A DNA stretch of 64,000 bases from Microthrixaceae bacterium (GCA_020637195.1 JACJWK010000002.1:124001-188000); one strand, 5' to 3'. Positions 50,560 through 61,100 are shown, counted from the first letter of the stretch. Notes: a model not told the origin generated them from the letters alone. Program-made: numbers and translations.

Positions 50560-50668
50560 GGCCCCGACCGTACCGGAGGTCCCTCGGGCGGCGGCCCGCG
50601 CCGGTGGGGCAACCCGACGGTTCCGGGGCAGACTGGCCGGGGCCCACGTCCCGTCGCACCGACGACCC

Positions 50669-50720
50669 CTTCCCGCACCCACTTCCCGCACCCACTTCCC
50701 GCACCCACTTCCCGCACCGC
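50669..50720. repeat. Four 13-base tandem repeats upstream of an ABC exporter
   Basis: TTCCCGCACCCAC is repeated with a period of 13 bases, three exact copies and a fourth that departs in its last bases, ending 22 bases before the ATPase start. It lies between soxR and drrA-like genes. Tandem sites of this size next to a promoter may be binding iterons or a slippage product. Confidence 0.85.
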
Positions 50721-50741
50721 CCGGCCGGCACTGGAGATCGC

Positions 50742-51746
50742 ATGGCGCTCGCCCCCGAGACCACCGCCCCCGCGGTGGAGGTGCGCGACCTCCACAAGCG
50801 CTACGGCTCGCTCGAGGCCGTCGCCGGCATCGACTTCGAGGTCGGCGCGGGGGAGACGTTCGGCTTCCTCGGCCCCAACGGGGCGGGCAAGTCCACCACC
50901 ATCAGCATCCTGTGCACGCTCGTCGACCCCACCGGCGGCGCCGCCCGGGTCGCGGGCTACGACGTGGTCCGCCAGCGCAGCGACGTGCGCCGCAACATCG
51001 GGCTGGTGTTCCAGGACACCACGCTCGACCTGTACCTCACGGCGGCCCAGAACCTTCGCTTCCACGCCGAGCTGTACGGCGTGCCCCGCGGCCTCGTCGA
51101 CGAGCGGCTCCACAAGGTGCTCGAGATGGTCGGGCTGTGGGACCGCCGCGACTCGCGCGTCAACACGTTCTCGGGGGGCATGAAGCGCCGCCTCGAGATC
51201 GCCCGGGGCCTGCTGCACTCGCCGCGCGTCCTGTTCCTCGACGAGCCCACCGTCGGGCTCGACCCCCAGACCCGCTCGTCGATCTGGTCCTACATCCACG
51301 AGCTGCGCCAGCAGGAGGACATCACCATCTTCCTCACCACCCACTACATGGACGAGGCGGAGAACTGCGACCGCATCGCGATCATGAGCCAGGGTCGGAT
51401 CGTGGTGCTCGACACCCCCGAGGCCCTGAAGGCCAGCGTGGGCAAGGACCGGGTGCAGATCACCACCGACGACGACCCGGCCGCCATGCGCGCCCTCGAC
51501 GAGCGGTTCGGCGTGGAGGCCGCCGTCCACGACGGCGCGGTCACGATCTCGGTCGCCGACGGCGAGCAGTTCGTGCCCCGGCTCTTCGCCGAGCTCGGCG
51601 TGCCGATCCGCTCGGTGAGCGTGGCCCGGCCCACGCTCGACGACGTGTTCCTCACCTACACCGGCCGCACGATCGCGGACGCCGAGGCGTCCGGCATGGA
51701 CCGCCTGCGGTCCAACCCGATGCTGGCGGCGAGGGCCCGGCGATGA
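50742..51746 (+). CDS. ABC exporter ATP-binding subunit (DrrA type)
   Basis: The 334-residue ATPase has Walker A GPNGAGKST, Q-loop VFQDTTLDLYLTA, signature FSGGMKRRLEIARGL, Walker B VLFLDEPTVGLDP and H-loop FLTTHYMDEAE. The 100-residue C-terminal extension (DRVQITTDDDPAAMRALDER, RPTLDDVFLTYTGR) is that of daunorubicin-resistance DrrA and related exporters. Its stop overlaps the permease ATG (ATGA). As neighbour of soxR and of a SoxR-class regulon it may export redox-active compounds, which is inference. Confidence 0.93.
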   Translation: MALAPETTAPAVEVRDLHKRYGSLEAVAGIDFEVGAGETFGFLGPNGAGKSTTISILCTLVDPTGGAARVAGYDVVRQRSDVRRNIGLVFQDTTLDLYLTAAQNLRFHAELYGVPRGLVDERLHKVLEMVGLWDRRDSRVNTFSGGMKRRLEIARGLLHSPRVLFLDEPTVGLDPQTRSSIWSYIHELRQQEDITIFLTTHYMDEAENCDRIAIMSQGRIVVLDTPEALKASVGKDRVQITTDDDPAAMRALDERFGVEAAVHDGAVTISVADGEQFVPRLFAELGVPIRSVSVARPTLDDVFLTYTGRTIADAEASGMDRLRSNPMLAARARR

Positions 51747-52639
51747 CGACGGTGTCCGAGCCCGGCGCGGCGGCGGGCGCCCCGGCGCCGGCGCGGGCCA
51801 CGCCCATCCACCTGCCCGAGCAGAGCCTCCGCCACGACGTGCGGGCGGTGAAGGTCGTGTGGCAGCGCGAGATGATCCGGTTCTCGCAGGACAAGGTGCG
51901 GATCCTCACTTCGCTGCTCCAGCCCCTGCTCTACATGTTCGTGCTCGGCACCGGGCTGTCCTCGCTCACCCGCGGCGCCACCGGCGACGTCAACCTGCGG
52001 ACCTTCATGTTCCCCGGTGTGCTGGCGGTGTCGGTGCTGTTCACCGCGATGTTCTCGGCGGTCTCGATCGTCTGGGACCGCGAGTTCGGCTTCCTGCGCG
52101 AGATGCTCGTGGCACCCGTGCGGCGGGGCTCGATCCTGGTGGGCAAGGCCATCGGCGGGGCCACCGTCGCCACCATCCAGGGCGCCTTCGTGCTGGCCCT
52201 GGCGCCGCTGGTGGGCGTGCCCTACGCCCCGGTGATGGTGCTCGTGCTGCTCGTCGAGATGCTCGTGCTGGGCTTCTCGGTCACCGCGTTCGGCCTGGTG
52301 CTCGCCGCTCGGGTCAAGCAGATCCAGTCGATGATGGGCCTCATGCAGATGGTGCTGCTGCCGCTGATGTTCCTCTCCGGCGCGCTCTACCCCCTCGCCA
52401 ACCTGCCCGCGTGGTTGAACGTCGCCGTCCACGTGAACCCGATCACGTACGCCGTGCACCCCCTGCGCGACGCGGTCTTCGTGCACATCGACGCCAGCTC
52501 CCAGGCGGTCGCCGCCCTGAACCCGCCGCTCACGTGGTGGGGCTGGGTCGTCCCTGCGGTCGTCCAGGTGGGGGTCGTGGTGGCGGCCGGCCTCGCCTTC
52601 CTGGCCATCGCCATCTGGGAGTTCAACCGGGCCGACTAG
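51743..52639 (+). CDS. ABC-2 type permease (DrrB type)
   Basis: A 298-residue permease with a 40-residue cytoplasmic start, then QREMIRFSQDKVRILTSLLQ, PLLYMFVLGTGLSSL and six helices. REFGFLREMLVAPVRRGSI is the conserved loop of ABC-2 exporters, and PLMFLSGALYPLANLPAWLN the usual fifth-helix region. Works with the ATPase encoded upstream in one operon. Its stop overlaps the opposing DUF3566 gene by 4 bases. Confidence 0.93.
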   Translation: MTTVSEPGAAAGAPAPARATPIHLPEQSLRHDVRAVKVVWQREMIRFSQDKVRILTSLLQPLLYMFVLGTGLSSLTRGATGDVNLRTFMFPGVLAVSVLFTAMFSAVSIVWDREFGFLREMLVAPVRRGSILVGKAIGGATVATIQGAFVLALAPLVGVPYAPVMVLVLLVEMLVLGFSVTAFGLVLAARVKQIQSMMGLMQMVLLPLMFLSGALYPLANLPAWLNVAVHVNPITYAVHPLRDAVFVHIDASSQAVAALNPPLTWWGWVVPAVVQVGVVVAAGLAFLAIAIWEFNRAD

Positions 52640-53298
52640 CGGCGGGCCCCCCGCCGGCGCGACCGCCGGGGAGCGAGGGTGACCGTGACGCCGCCGAGCA
52701 GGCCGCTGACCTGGTTGTAGAAGCAGGCCGCCGCCACCGTGAGCAGGGTCGCGGTCAGGACCACGACGGCGCCCGCGATCGACGTCGCCCGGGCCAGCGC
52801 GCGGCCGTCGACCGCGGCGTCGTCGAACCCGATGTCGACGAGGAAGCCGGTCCAGCCCGTCACCCAACCCTCCTGGTTGGCGACGTGCCAGAGGATGGTG
52901 ACGGCCACCGCCACCACCCCGAAGCAGCACAGGTAGAAGGCCAGGCTCACCTTCAGCACCGAGCGGAGGCGGAGGCGTCGCACCACGAACTCGCCGGCGG
53001 CGGGACGGCGGCGGTCGCCCGGCAGGTCGGAGCGTGTCGCCACGACGGGCGTCTCGGGCGTCTCGGGCGTCTCGGCGGCCGCGCCGGTCGGGGCGGGACG
53101 CAGGGCGGCCGTCGGGGTGGGCGGCGTACGGGGGTCCGCGGGGCCGCCGGGCCCCGTCCCGCTCGGACGACCCGGGCCGCGGTGGGCGGGACGGTCGCGG
53201 TAGGCGGCGAGCCGGGGGTCGAGCGCCCGCGGCACGCCTCGTGCGGGCCGGTGCCGGGCCCCGGGCCCCTCGCGGAGGTCGAGGTGCCCGTCAGCCAC
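52636..53298 (-). CDS. DUF3566 membrane protein
   Basis: The C-terminal 120 residues match DUF3566: VRRLRLRSVLKVSLAFYLCC, ILWHVANQEGWVTGWTGFLV, DIGFDDAAVDGRALARA and FYNQVSGLLGGVTVTL, with two membrane helices. The first 100 residues are Pro/Arg/Thr-rich and disordered. DUF3566 genes normally lie next to gyrA near the actinobacterial origin; this copy instead follows a MinD-like ATPase gene and overlaps it by 8 bases. GTG 53298 is preferred; GTG 53307 is possible. Function unknown. Confidence 0.85.
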   Translation of the reverse strand: MADGHLDLREGPGARHRPARGVPRALDPRLAAYRDRPAHRGPGRPSGTGPGGPADPRTPPTPTAALRPAPTGAAAETPETPETPVVATRSDLPGDRRRPAAGEFVVRRLRLRSVLKVSLAFYLCCFGVVAVAVTILWHVANQEGWVTGWTGFLVDIGFDDAAVDGRALARATSIAGAVVVLTATLLTVAAACFYNQVSGLLGGVTVTLAPRRSRRRGARR

Positions 53299-54211
53299 GG
53301 CCCGCACCCACGGGCAGGGTCGCGGGCGCGGATCCCGCGACGGCGGGGCGGGGGGTGAGGCGCTCGTCCATCCTCGCCAGCACCTCCTCGGTGAGGTCCC
53401 AGTAGTCCTCGGCCAGGCCGGCGGCGCCGTCGTCGAGGCGGTCGGCCCCGGGATGGGTGGCGGGGTCGAGTCGGGCGTCCCAGACGGCCCGGAGGTACTC
53501 GCTGGGCACGAGGCCGTGGCGGCGCAGGTCGCGGGCCGCGCGCGGTCGGTGGCGGACGACGGTGTCGAACACGGGCGCGGCCCCGTCGAGCTCCCACGAG
53601 ACGTCGGCCCGCACCTCGCGCGCCAGGCGCGGCTCGGCGGGGTCCATCCCGAACAGCACGACGCCCAGCGGCTCGAGCGTCGGGTTGAGGCCACGGCTGC
53701 GCACCACGTGGTAGCGGTCCGAGACGAGCTCGAGCCCGTCGAGGCTCCCCGTGTCGATCCCGACGGGCAGCACGAGGAAGCGGGCCAGGCAGAAGGCGAC
53801 GTCGAGCGCCACCTGCGTGGCGGGTGGCGTGTCCACGATCACCAGGTCGTAGCCCCGGCCGAGGGCCTCGAGGGGTGCGATCACGTCGGGCACCCGACGG
53901 TCACGCGCCGCCAGGCGGGCGTACACGGCGTGGGTGAAGTCGCCGGCCGGCACCACGTCGAGCCCGGTCCGCACCGACGAGACGGGGGTGAGGTCGGCCC
54001 CGTCGACGACCGCTCGGTGCAGCGCCCGCCCGTCGTCGGAGTCACCCGTCTGGCGGTACCCGAGGTCCTGGTCGACCGACCCCGCCGGGTCGAGGTCGAC
54101 CAGCAGGGTGCGTCGCCCCCGCACCGCGGCACCGGCGGCGAGCGCCGCCGCGATCGAGGACTTGCCCACGCCGCCCTTGCCGTTGCAGAGGACGAGGCAC
54201 TGGTCGAGCAT
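53291..54211 (-). CDS. MinD/ParA-like ATPase
   Basis: A 306-residue P-loop ATPase with deviant Walker A NGKGGVGKSS at 10-19, switch LLVDLDPAGSVDQDLGYR, and VIVDTPPATQVALDVAFCLA. FLVLPVGIDTGSLDGLELVS and VVLFGMDPAE resemble ParA more than flagellar MinD types. No ParB gene is adjacent; the stop instead overlaps the DUF3566 gene. GGAGGGACC precedes the ATG. Could position a membrane-associated cargo together with the DUF3566 protein, which is inference. Confidence 0.87.
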   Translation of the reverse strand: MLDQCLVLCNGKGGVGKSSIAAALAAGAAVRGRRTLLVDLDPAGSVDQDLGYRQTGDSDDGRALHRAVVDGADLTPVSSVRTGLDVVPAGDFTHAVYARLAARDRRVPDVIAPLEALGRGYDLVIVDTPPATQVALDVAFCLARFLVLPVGIDTGSLDGLELVSDRYHVVRSRGLNPTLEPLGVVLFGMDPAEPRLAREVRADVSWELDGAAPVFDTVVRHRPRAARDLRRHGLVPSEYLRAVWDARLDPATHPGADRLDDGAAGLAEDYWDLTEEVLARMDERLTPRPAVAGSAPATLPVGAGRG

Positions 54212-54365
54212 CCCGGTCCCTCCCTCGGCGCGTGGTGCGCCGCTCGCCGGCCCGGGGGCCGGTCCGGGCATGCACGGAGCGTAGCATTATCGGTCACGCA
54301 GGGTGAAGGCTTGAGGGGAACCCGCGGCGGGGGCGGACGGTGGGCGGCCCGGGCGCCGGCCGGGC

Positions 54366-55310
54366 TCAGGGGCGGGGCGGCGTGAGCGCGGCGCTCAGCA
54401 CCGGGAACACCCGTGCGACCTTGGCGGTGAGGTGGTCGCCGTAGGTGCCGTCGACCCCGGGGACGTGGGCGTCCCAGTCGGGGTCGAGGAACAGAGGCGC
54501 CGAGAGGCGGCCTCCCTCGGCGGGCGGGTGGACCCGGTGCGGGGTGGAGCGGTAGCGCCCGCCGCTGAGGGCGGCCAGCATGTCGCCGAGGTTGCACACG
54601 AGGGCGCCGGGCTCGGGTGGGACCTCGACCCAGCCGCCGGGACCGTGCACCTCGAGGCCGCCGGTGGCGTCCTGGTGCAACACGGTGAGCAGGCCGTAGT
54701 CGGTGTGCTCGGCCACGCCCCAGGGGCCGGTGGGCACGTCGCCGACGTCCGGGGCGGGGTAGTGGAAGATGCGGAACAACACGACGGGGTCGGCGCAGAT
54801 CGTGGCGTCGAACCAGTGCTCGTCGTGGCCCAGGCCGACCGCCAGGGCGCGCAGGATGCCGCGGGCCACGGCCGTCGCGGCGTCGAGGTAGGCGAGGACG
54901 GCGGGGCGGAGCCCGGCCGGGCGGTCGGGGAACAGGTTGGGCCCGTGGAGCGGGAGGCCCGCCTGCACGCGCGGGTCGTCGGGGCCCAGCTCGGTCCCGA
55001 AGTAGAGCCCCTCCTTCCGGTCGGGGACGCCGTCGGTGAGCTCGTCGCCGACACCGAACCACCCCCGCCACGCCCGTCCGCCGTGGACCATGGCCACGCG
55101 CGCCTTGTCCTCCCGGGACCGGGCGAAGAAGGCCCGGGCCTCACGGTCGAGCGCCGCCAGCAGGCCCGGGTCGACGCCGTGGCCGACGACCGTGAAGAAG
55201 CCGTGCTCGGCGCAGGCCGCGTCGATCGCATCGGCCACCGGCCGGCGCTCGTCGGGCGAGGAGCGCGGGTCGACGAGCGCGCCGACGTCGATGCGGGGGA
55301 CCCCGGCCAT
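54366..55310 (-). CDS. Isopenicillin N synthase-like 2-oxoglutarate/Fe(II) oxygenase
   Basis: The 314-residue enzyme begins GVPRIDVGALVDPRSSPDER, with HGFFTVVGHGVDPGLLAALD and EGLYFGTELG. Iron ligands are EHTDYGLLTVL (His, Asp) and TPHRVHPP (His). R-x-S appears as GRLSAPLFLDPDWD, where the 2OG-contact R-S is the usual pair. The domain order DIOX_N then 2OG-FeII_Oxy is complete. Family members modify small molecules; substrate unknown. No pathway neighbours. Confidence 0.9.
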   Translation of the reverse strand: MAGVPRIDVGALVDPRSSPDERRPVADAIDAACAEHGFFTVVGHGVDPGLLAALDREARAFFARSREDKARVAMVHGGRAWRGWFGVGDELTDGVPDRKEGLYFGTELGPDDPRVQAGLPLHGPNLFPDRPAGLRPAVLAYLDAATAVARGILRALAVGLGHDEHWFDATICADPVVLFRIFHYPAPDVGDVPTGPWGVAEHTDYGLLTVLHQDATGGLEVHGPGGWVEVPPEPGALVCNLGDMLAALSGGRYRSTPHRVHPPAEGGRLSAPLFLDPDWDAHVPGVDGTYGDHLTAKVARVFPVLSAALTPPRP

Positions 55311-55359
55311 GCCCCCAGTGTGCCCGTCGACCCACGACGGGTCGACGTCGCGCGCCCGC

Positions 55360-56804
55360 TCAGCGGGCGCGCTTGGCGGCGAACATCGCCTGGTCGGCGT
55401 GGCGTACGAGGCCCTGCACGTCCGGAGCGTCGCGGGGGTAGACCGACCAGCCGACCGAGGCCGACAGGTGCACCGGCGTGGGTGCGTCGTCCACCCGTAC
55501 GGGACCGTCGACCGCCTCGCGGACGCGGTCCGCGATGGCGGCGGCGTCGCCGGCGGCGTCGCGGTCTTCCTCCCGGCGGGCGGCGACCAGGAGCTCGTCG
55601 CCACCCCAGCGACCGATGGCGTCGTCGGTGCGCACGCACGAGCGCACGCGCCTGGCCGCGATGCGCAGCACGGCGTCGCCCACGTCGTGGCCGCGCTCGT
55701 CGTTCACCGCCTTGAAGTCGTCCAGGTCGAGGAAGACCACGGCGGCCATCCCGCCGTGCTCGTCGACGTCGCGCAGGCGTTCCTCCACCTCCCGGGCGAT
55801 GGCGCGACGGTTGAGCAGGCCGGTGAGCTCGTCGCGCTCGGCGAGCCGGGAGAGCTCCGCCTCGTGCTGCATCCGCTCGGAGACGTCGCGCACGAACCCG
55901 GTGAACAACGGGGTGTCGCCGCCGGCGATCTCGGCGACGGAGAGCTCGGCCCAGAAGCGCCGTCCGTCGCTGCGGCGCGCCTCGACGACGCGGCGCTGGC
56001 CGATCACCTGCGGGGGCGCACCGTCGAGGTAGCGCTCGAGGAAGCCGGGTGTCGCAGGGCGGTCGCGACGGGCATGAGGACCTCGATCGAGCGTCCCACG
56101 AGCGCCTCGGGCCGCCAGCCGAAGATGGCCTCGGTCGCCGCGTTCGCGTCGACCACGGTTCCGGTGGCGTCGATCGTGATCACCGCGTCGGTCGACGCCT
56201 CGACGATGGCGTGGAGGCGGGACGCGGTGCCGGCGGCCTCGGCGTGGAGCCGAGCGTTCTCGAGGGCGAGGGTCACGCGGCGGCACAGGTCGGTGGCGAC
56301 CAGGACGTCGGCGTCGGTGAACGGCGACCGCGAGTGCTCGGCGGCGGCGGCCACGACCCCGAGCGTCCGCCCCGAGGACGCGCGCATCGGGCTGAGGATG
56401 AGCGAGGTGACGCCGAAGCGGTCGAAGTACGCACCGTGCTCGGGTCGGGGGTACGCGCCCCGCAGCAGCTCGTCGGGCACCTCGGGGACGATGAGCGGCT
56501 CGCCCCGGGCGAACACGGGCCCGAGCAGCCCGCCCTCGGTGGGGTGGGGCACCGACTCGAAGATGGAACGGATGAGGGCGGCCCCGTCGGGGTCTCGGTG
56601 GCGCACGCCCTCGGGGACCAGGACGTCGCCGCGGGCCACGAAGACGACGGCGGCGCACCGCAGGGCGTCGCCGATCGACCGGGCGGTCGCGTCGACGATG
56701 GCCTGCTCGTCGAGGCCCGCGTGGGCGAGGTGGTCGCCCAGGGCGGCGAGGTCGGCGAGCGACGGTGCCGGTGTGGCGCCCTCGGCTCGCGGTCGGGTTG
56801 CCAT
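55360..56804 (-). CDS. GAF-PAS-GGDEF diguanylate cyclase, one frameshift
   Basis: The protein has a GAF domain (about 20-185; RCAAVVFVARGDVLVPEG, RVTLALENARLHAEA), a PAS domain (RLHAIVEASTDAVITIDATG, FGWRPEALVGRS) and a GGDEF domain (ELTGLLNRRAIAREVEERL, VVFLDLDDFKAVNDERGHDV, GRWGGDELLVAARR). The frame changes near 56055 between PAS and its C-terminal strand (RFWAELSVAEIAGGDTPLF), probably one indel. The active site is GGDEL in place of GGDEF/GGEEF, a known variant, so activity is likely but not certain. It would make cyclic di-GMP in response to a GAF/PAS signal. Confidence 0.85.
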
Positions 56805-56941
56805 GGGACCCCCACGTTCGGGTGCCCCGAGCGGGCACCCCCCACGGGTCGGCACCCTAACCCACGATGTGAGCTTCGCCGAAGCCTGCATCGCGTGTTC
56901 GGGCGGGGCCGCCGACGATGACGGGGCGTAGCCTGGGCCCC

Positions 56942-58132
56942 GTGGACCTGGACTACGACGCCTTCGACGCGGACAACCACTACTACGAGGCGCTCGACGC
57001 CTTCACCCGCCACCTCGATCCGGCCTGGGGGCCGCGGACGGTGCAGTGGTGCGAGATCGAGGGGCGGAAGTACCACGTGGTGGGCGGCCGGGTGAGCCGC
57101 GCCGTCACCAACCCCACGTTCGACCCGGTCGCGCCCGCGGGCGCGATGCACGACTACTTCCGGGGCAACCCCGAGGGCAAGCTGCCCATGGAGTTCCTCC
57201 GCGAGCGTGAGCCCATCCGCCCCGAGTACCGCGACCGTGTCGCGCGCCTCGCGGTCATGGACGAGCACGGCCTCGAGGCGGTGTGGCTGTTCCCCACGCT
57301 CGGGATGCTCTACGAGGAGCTCCTCAAGCACGACCCGCCGGCGGTGATGACCATGGTGCGGGCCTTCAACCGCTGGCTGGACGAGGACTGGGGCTTCGCC
57401 TTCGAGGGCCGCATCTTCGCGGCCCCCTACCTGTCGCTCGCGGTCCCCGACGAGGCCGAGGCCGAGCTGGCGTGGGCGCTCGACCGCGGTGCCCGGGTCG
57501 TGGTGATGCGGCCCGCGGCCGTGCACACGGCCACCGGACCGTTCTCGCCCGCCGACCCGATGTTCGACGGGTTCTGGCGCCTGGCGAACGATGCCGGGGT
57601 CACCGTGGTGGTCCACGCCGGCGACAGCGGCCACAGCAGCAACGGCTACGCCGAGGAGGGCTTCAGCGCCCAGTTCTCCACCACCTCCACCGGTCAGTTC
57701 CGCCCGACCATCAAGTCGTTCAACATCGAGCGTGCCGCCTACGACTTCTTGATGACGATCGCGCTCGACAAGCTCTTCGACCGCTTCCCCAACCTGCGCC
57801 TCGCATCGGTCGAGAACGGCTCCGAGTTCCTCGGCGACCTCCTCAAGAAGCTGCGGTCCACCGCCAACAAGACCCCCGGCTACTTCCCCGAGGACCCGGT
57901 GGCCACGTTCCGCGAGCACGTGTGGATCAACCCGTTCTGGGAGGACGACGTCCACGAGGTGGCGGGCCTGATGGGCGCCGACCGGGTGATCTTCGGGTCG
58001 GACTGGCCCCACATCGAGGGCATGCCCCGCCCCCTCGACTACGCCGTCGAGCTGAAGGCGTTCACCGACGAGGAGCGGCGCCTCATCCTCCGCGACAACA
58101 CCCGCGCCCTCAACGAGCGGCGCCCGACCTGA
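56942..58132 (+). CDS. Amidohydrolase 2 family TIM-barrel enzyme
   Basis: From GTG 56942 the protein reads MDLDYDAFDADNHYYEALDA, the DxxxH-like motif (ADNHYYE) of amidohydrolase-2 proteins, then LAVMDEHGLEAVWLFPT, GVTVVVHAGDSGHSSNGYAE, DKLFDRFPNLRLASVENGSE, HVWINPFW and VIFGSDWPHIEGMP with the metal Asp. These are the family blocks of metal-dependent hydrolases/decarboxylases. TAGCCT lies 7 bases before the GTG; an ATG at 56918 would add eight residues. About 396 residues. Substrate unknown. Its 3' end overlaps the opposing gene by 23 bases. Confidence 0.9.
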   Translation: MDLDYDAFDADNHYYEALDAFTRHLDPAWGPRTVQWCEIEGRKYHVVGGRVSRAVTNPTFDPVAPAGAMHDYFRGNPEGKLPMEFLREREPIRPEYRDRVARLAVMDEHGLEAVWLFPTLGMLYEELLKHDPPAVMTMVRAFNRWLDEDWGFAFEGRIFAAPYLSLAVPDEAEAELAWALDRGARVVVMRPAAVHTATGPFSPADPMFDGFWRLANDAGVTVVVHAGDSGHSSNGYAEEGFSAQFSTTSTGQFRPTIKSFNIERAAYDFLMTIALDKLFDRFPNLRLASVENGSEFLGDLLKKLRSTANKTPGYFPEDPVATFREHVWINPFWEDDVHEVAGLMGADRVIFGSDWPHIEGMPRPLDYAVELKAFTDEERRLILRDNTRALNERRPT

Positions 58133-61100
58133 CCGGCGCCGGCCACTGGGGGCAGGTCGCCCGCGGGGTGCCGCCGAGGTAGGTGGCCCACTCCTCGACG
58201 GTGAGGTTCCGGCCCGCGGCCCGGCAGGCCTGCTCGAGCCAGGCATCGGGGTCGAGGCCGATCTCGACGATCGACCCGTCCCGCTGGACGAGCATCGACG
58301 GGCCGTCGGGGAGGATGTCGCTGTTCGACCCGTCGCCCAGGTCGAACACCGGGCCGAGGGGTGCGTGCGTGGCCACGTCGTGGAACTGCACGCGCCGATC
58401 GGTGCTCCACACCGCCAGCACCGAGCCGTCGGGCGAGAGCGAGAGGCCGGGCGCGGGCGGGGCGGCGAGGGGGGCGCCGATGGGTGCCAGGGTCGCGGCG
58501 TCGCGCAGCTCGACCGTGCCGTCCAGGTCGGCGACGGCCAGGACGCTGCCGTCCCGGTCGGTGGCCAGCTGGTAGCCGTCGAACGGCTCGTCCAGCAGCC
58601 GTCCGTCGGCGAGCGCGTAGACCCGGACCCCCGCGGTGCCGCCGACGAGCACCCGCTCGCCGTCGGGGCTCAGGACGAAGCCGCCGACCGTGCCGGGCTG
58701 GTAGTCGATCGGGACGCCGGCGCTGCTCTGGACGTCCGGGAGGGCCCAGAGGCGCTGGGGATCATCGGCGACCTGGAGGACCGCGGACTCGCCCTCCGAG
58801 ACGGCCCAGCCCAGCGGCCCCGGGAGCACGAACGGGATGGGCTCGCGCACGGTGAACGGCTCGGAGGGGCGATCGACCACCTCGGTCGACTCCGCGAAGC
58901 GGCCGTCGTCGGTGACCAGCACGGCGTGGCCGTCGCTCCGGTACCACATGCCGGCGAGGTAGCCGGGTGGGATGTCGACGGGGGTCAGGGCCCCGGCGGC
59001 GACGTCGAGATCGACCACCCGCGCCCCCGGTCCGCGGTCCGCGCTCGTCGACAGGGCGACGTGATGGCCGTCCCGGTCGACGACCGGGCCGCTCACGGGG
59101 AGCGTCGAGTCGACGACGTGGCGGATCGCGGCGCCGGCGCCGGCCAGCGACCACAGCGCCAGGCGGGCCGTCGTGCAGGAGCCCGCGGCCAGGTAGCGGC
59201 CGTCGCCCGAGGCCACGGCGAGGCAGGCCGGGCCGGTCTGCGGGTCGAACGTCTCGCGGTCGGGGCTGCCGGTCGCGAGGTCGAAGCGCACGAGCGCGCC
59301 TTCGTCGTACGTGTCGGCGACGAGGACCGCGTCGTGCCGGGGATCCGCGACCAGGTTGCCCGCCGCAGGCTGCGGGGACGGCCACACCGCCCGACCCGTG
59401 TCGGCGTCGTACGCCATGAGCTGGAGCTCGCCCTCGGCGTCCGCGCCGCCGACCACCAGCCTGCGGTCGCCGTCCATGAAGGCCAGGTCGCGCGGGCTCG
59501 GGAACCCCGACCCCAGGGTCCGGACCCGGCGGCCGGTCGCAGGGTCCCACTGCTCGATCGTCCCGGTGCCGGACGCGACGTACAGGTCGTCGCCCCGCCA
59601 GGCCACCCGGGCGGAGGTGCCGACCACGATCTGCCCGGGCCCGATGGGGCCGCCCGCGGAGCAGCAGGGCGCCGGCGCCCGCGCCACCACCTCCCCGTCG
59701 CGGAGGTCGATCACGGTGACCGTGGTCGTGCCCGACCGGTCGCTCACGACCGCCGCCCGGCGGCCGTCGCCGCTGACCGCCCAATCGGCGATCTCGCCCC
59801 CGAGGTCGACGTCGGGGGCGCGGGCGGCACCGGTGGTGGCGTCGACCGCGACGACGTCGGTGTCCCGCACGACGACGAGCAGGTCGTCCGGAAGCCACTC
59901 GACACCACGCATCGCGGGGCCTGACGGCCGCGCCGGGAGGGGCAGCACCCGGACCGCCTCGTCGGTCAGCACGTCGACGATGCGCACCTCGCCGACCGCC
60001 GAGTCGGGCACGGCCAGCAGGTCGCCGTCGGGGGAGAACGCCGGACGGTCGGCGGGGAGCTGCCCGTCGACCGTGGGCCGCGCCGCGACGTCGTCACCCT
60101 CGAAGCGCAGGAAGGACTGGTCGGTGAGCAGCGCGGTCGCGAGCGCGTTGGCGCTGGCCACCCCGGGCTCGCGCCGCGCCGCCTCGGCGGCCAGCAGCAG
60201 GGACACGTCGCGGTCGGTCGGGGCGAGGCGCTCGGACTCGGCGAGGATCCGCGCCTGGGTCGCCGCCCGGGCCTCGCGCTCGGACCGCTGCCGCTGCTCG
60301 ACCGCCACGCCGCCGGCCAGCAGGGCCACGACGAGGAGGGCGGCGGTGCCCGCCAGCACCCGCCGGAGGCGACGGTTCTGGCGGGCCTGGGCCGCGGTCC
60401 GCGCCTCGGCCTGCCGACGCTCGCGGTCGGCGAGCTCGTGGCTGGCGGTGAGGAAGTCCCGCTCCCCGCCGGTGAGCGCCATGGTGCCGGCGACGTCGTC
60501 CGCGGCGGCGAGGCGGGTGCCCCGCAGCAGCGTCGACTCGTCGCCCGGGTCGGCCTGCCACTCACCGGCCGCCGCCGCGAGCCCCCGCCGGACGCGGATG
60601 GCGTCGCGGTCCTCGTCGATCCAGGTGGCGAGCCGCGGCCACTCCCGCAGCAGCGCCTCGTGGGCCACCTCGATGGTCGGCTCGCGCGTGACGGGGTGGT
60701 GGTCCGTGACGACCAGCCGGCTGGCCCGGTAGGCCTCGACCACCGCCGGGTCGACGTCGGCGAGCTCCTCGAGGGTGGCCCGGCGGCGCAGGTCGTCGGC
60801 GTCGTCGGCGCCGGTGACGAGCTGGGTGAACAGACGGCGGACGTCCTGGCGGCGCTCGACCGGCGTGGCCTCGTAGAGGTCCTCGGCCGCCGGGCGATGG
60901 CGCCGCCGATGCCGCCCAGCTCGTCGTACGCCGCCGCGGTGATGGTGGCGGGTGGCGCTGCTCGAACAGCTCGGTCAGCGCGAACTGGAGGAGGGGAGCG
61001 CCCCTGGCGGCTCACGACGTCGCCGACCATCGTGGACACGAGGTGGGGCTCGAAGCGGACGCCGACCCGCTCGGCGGGCACGACGATGGCGTCCTGCAGC

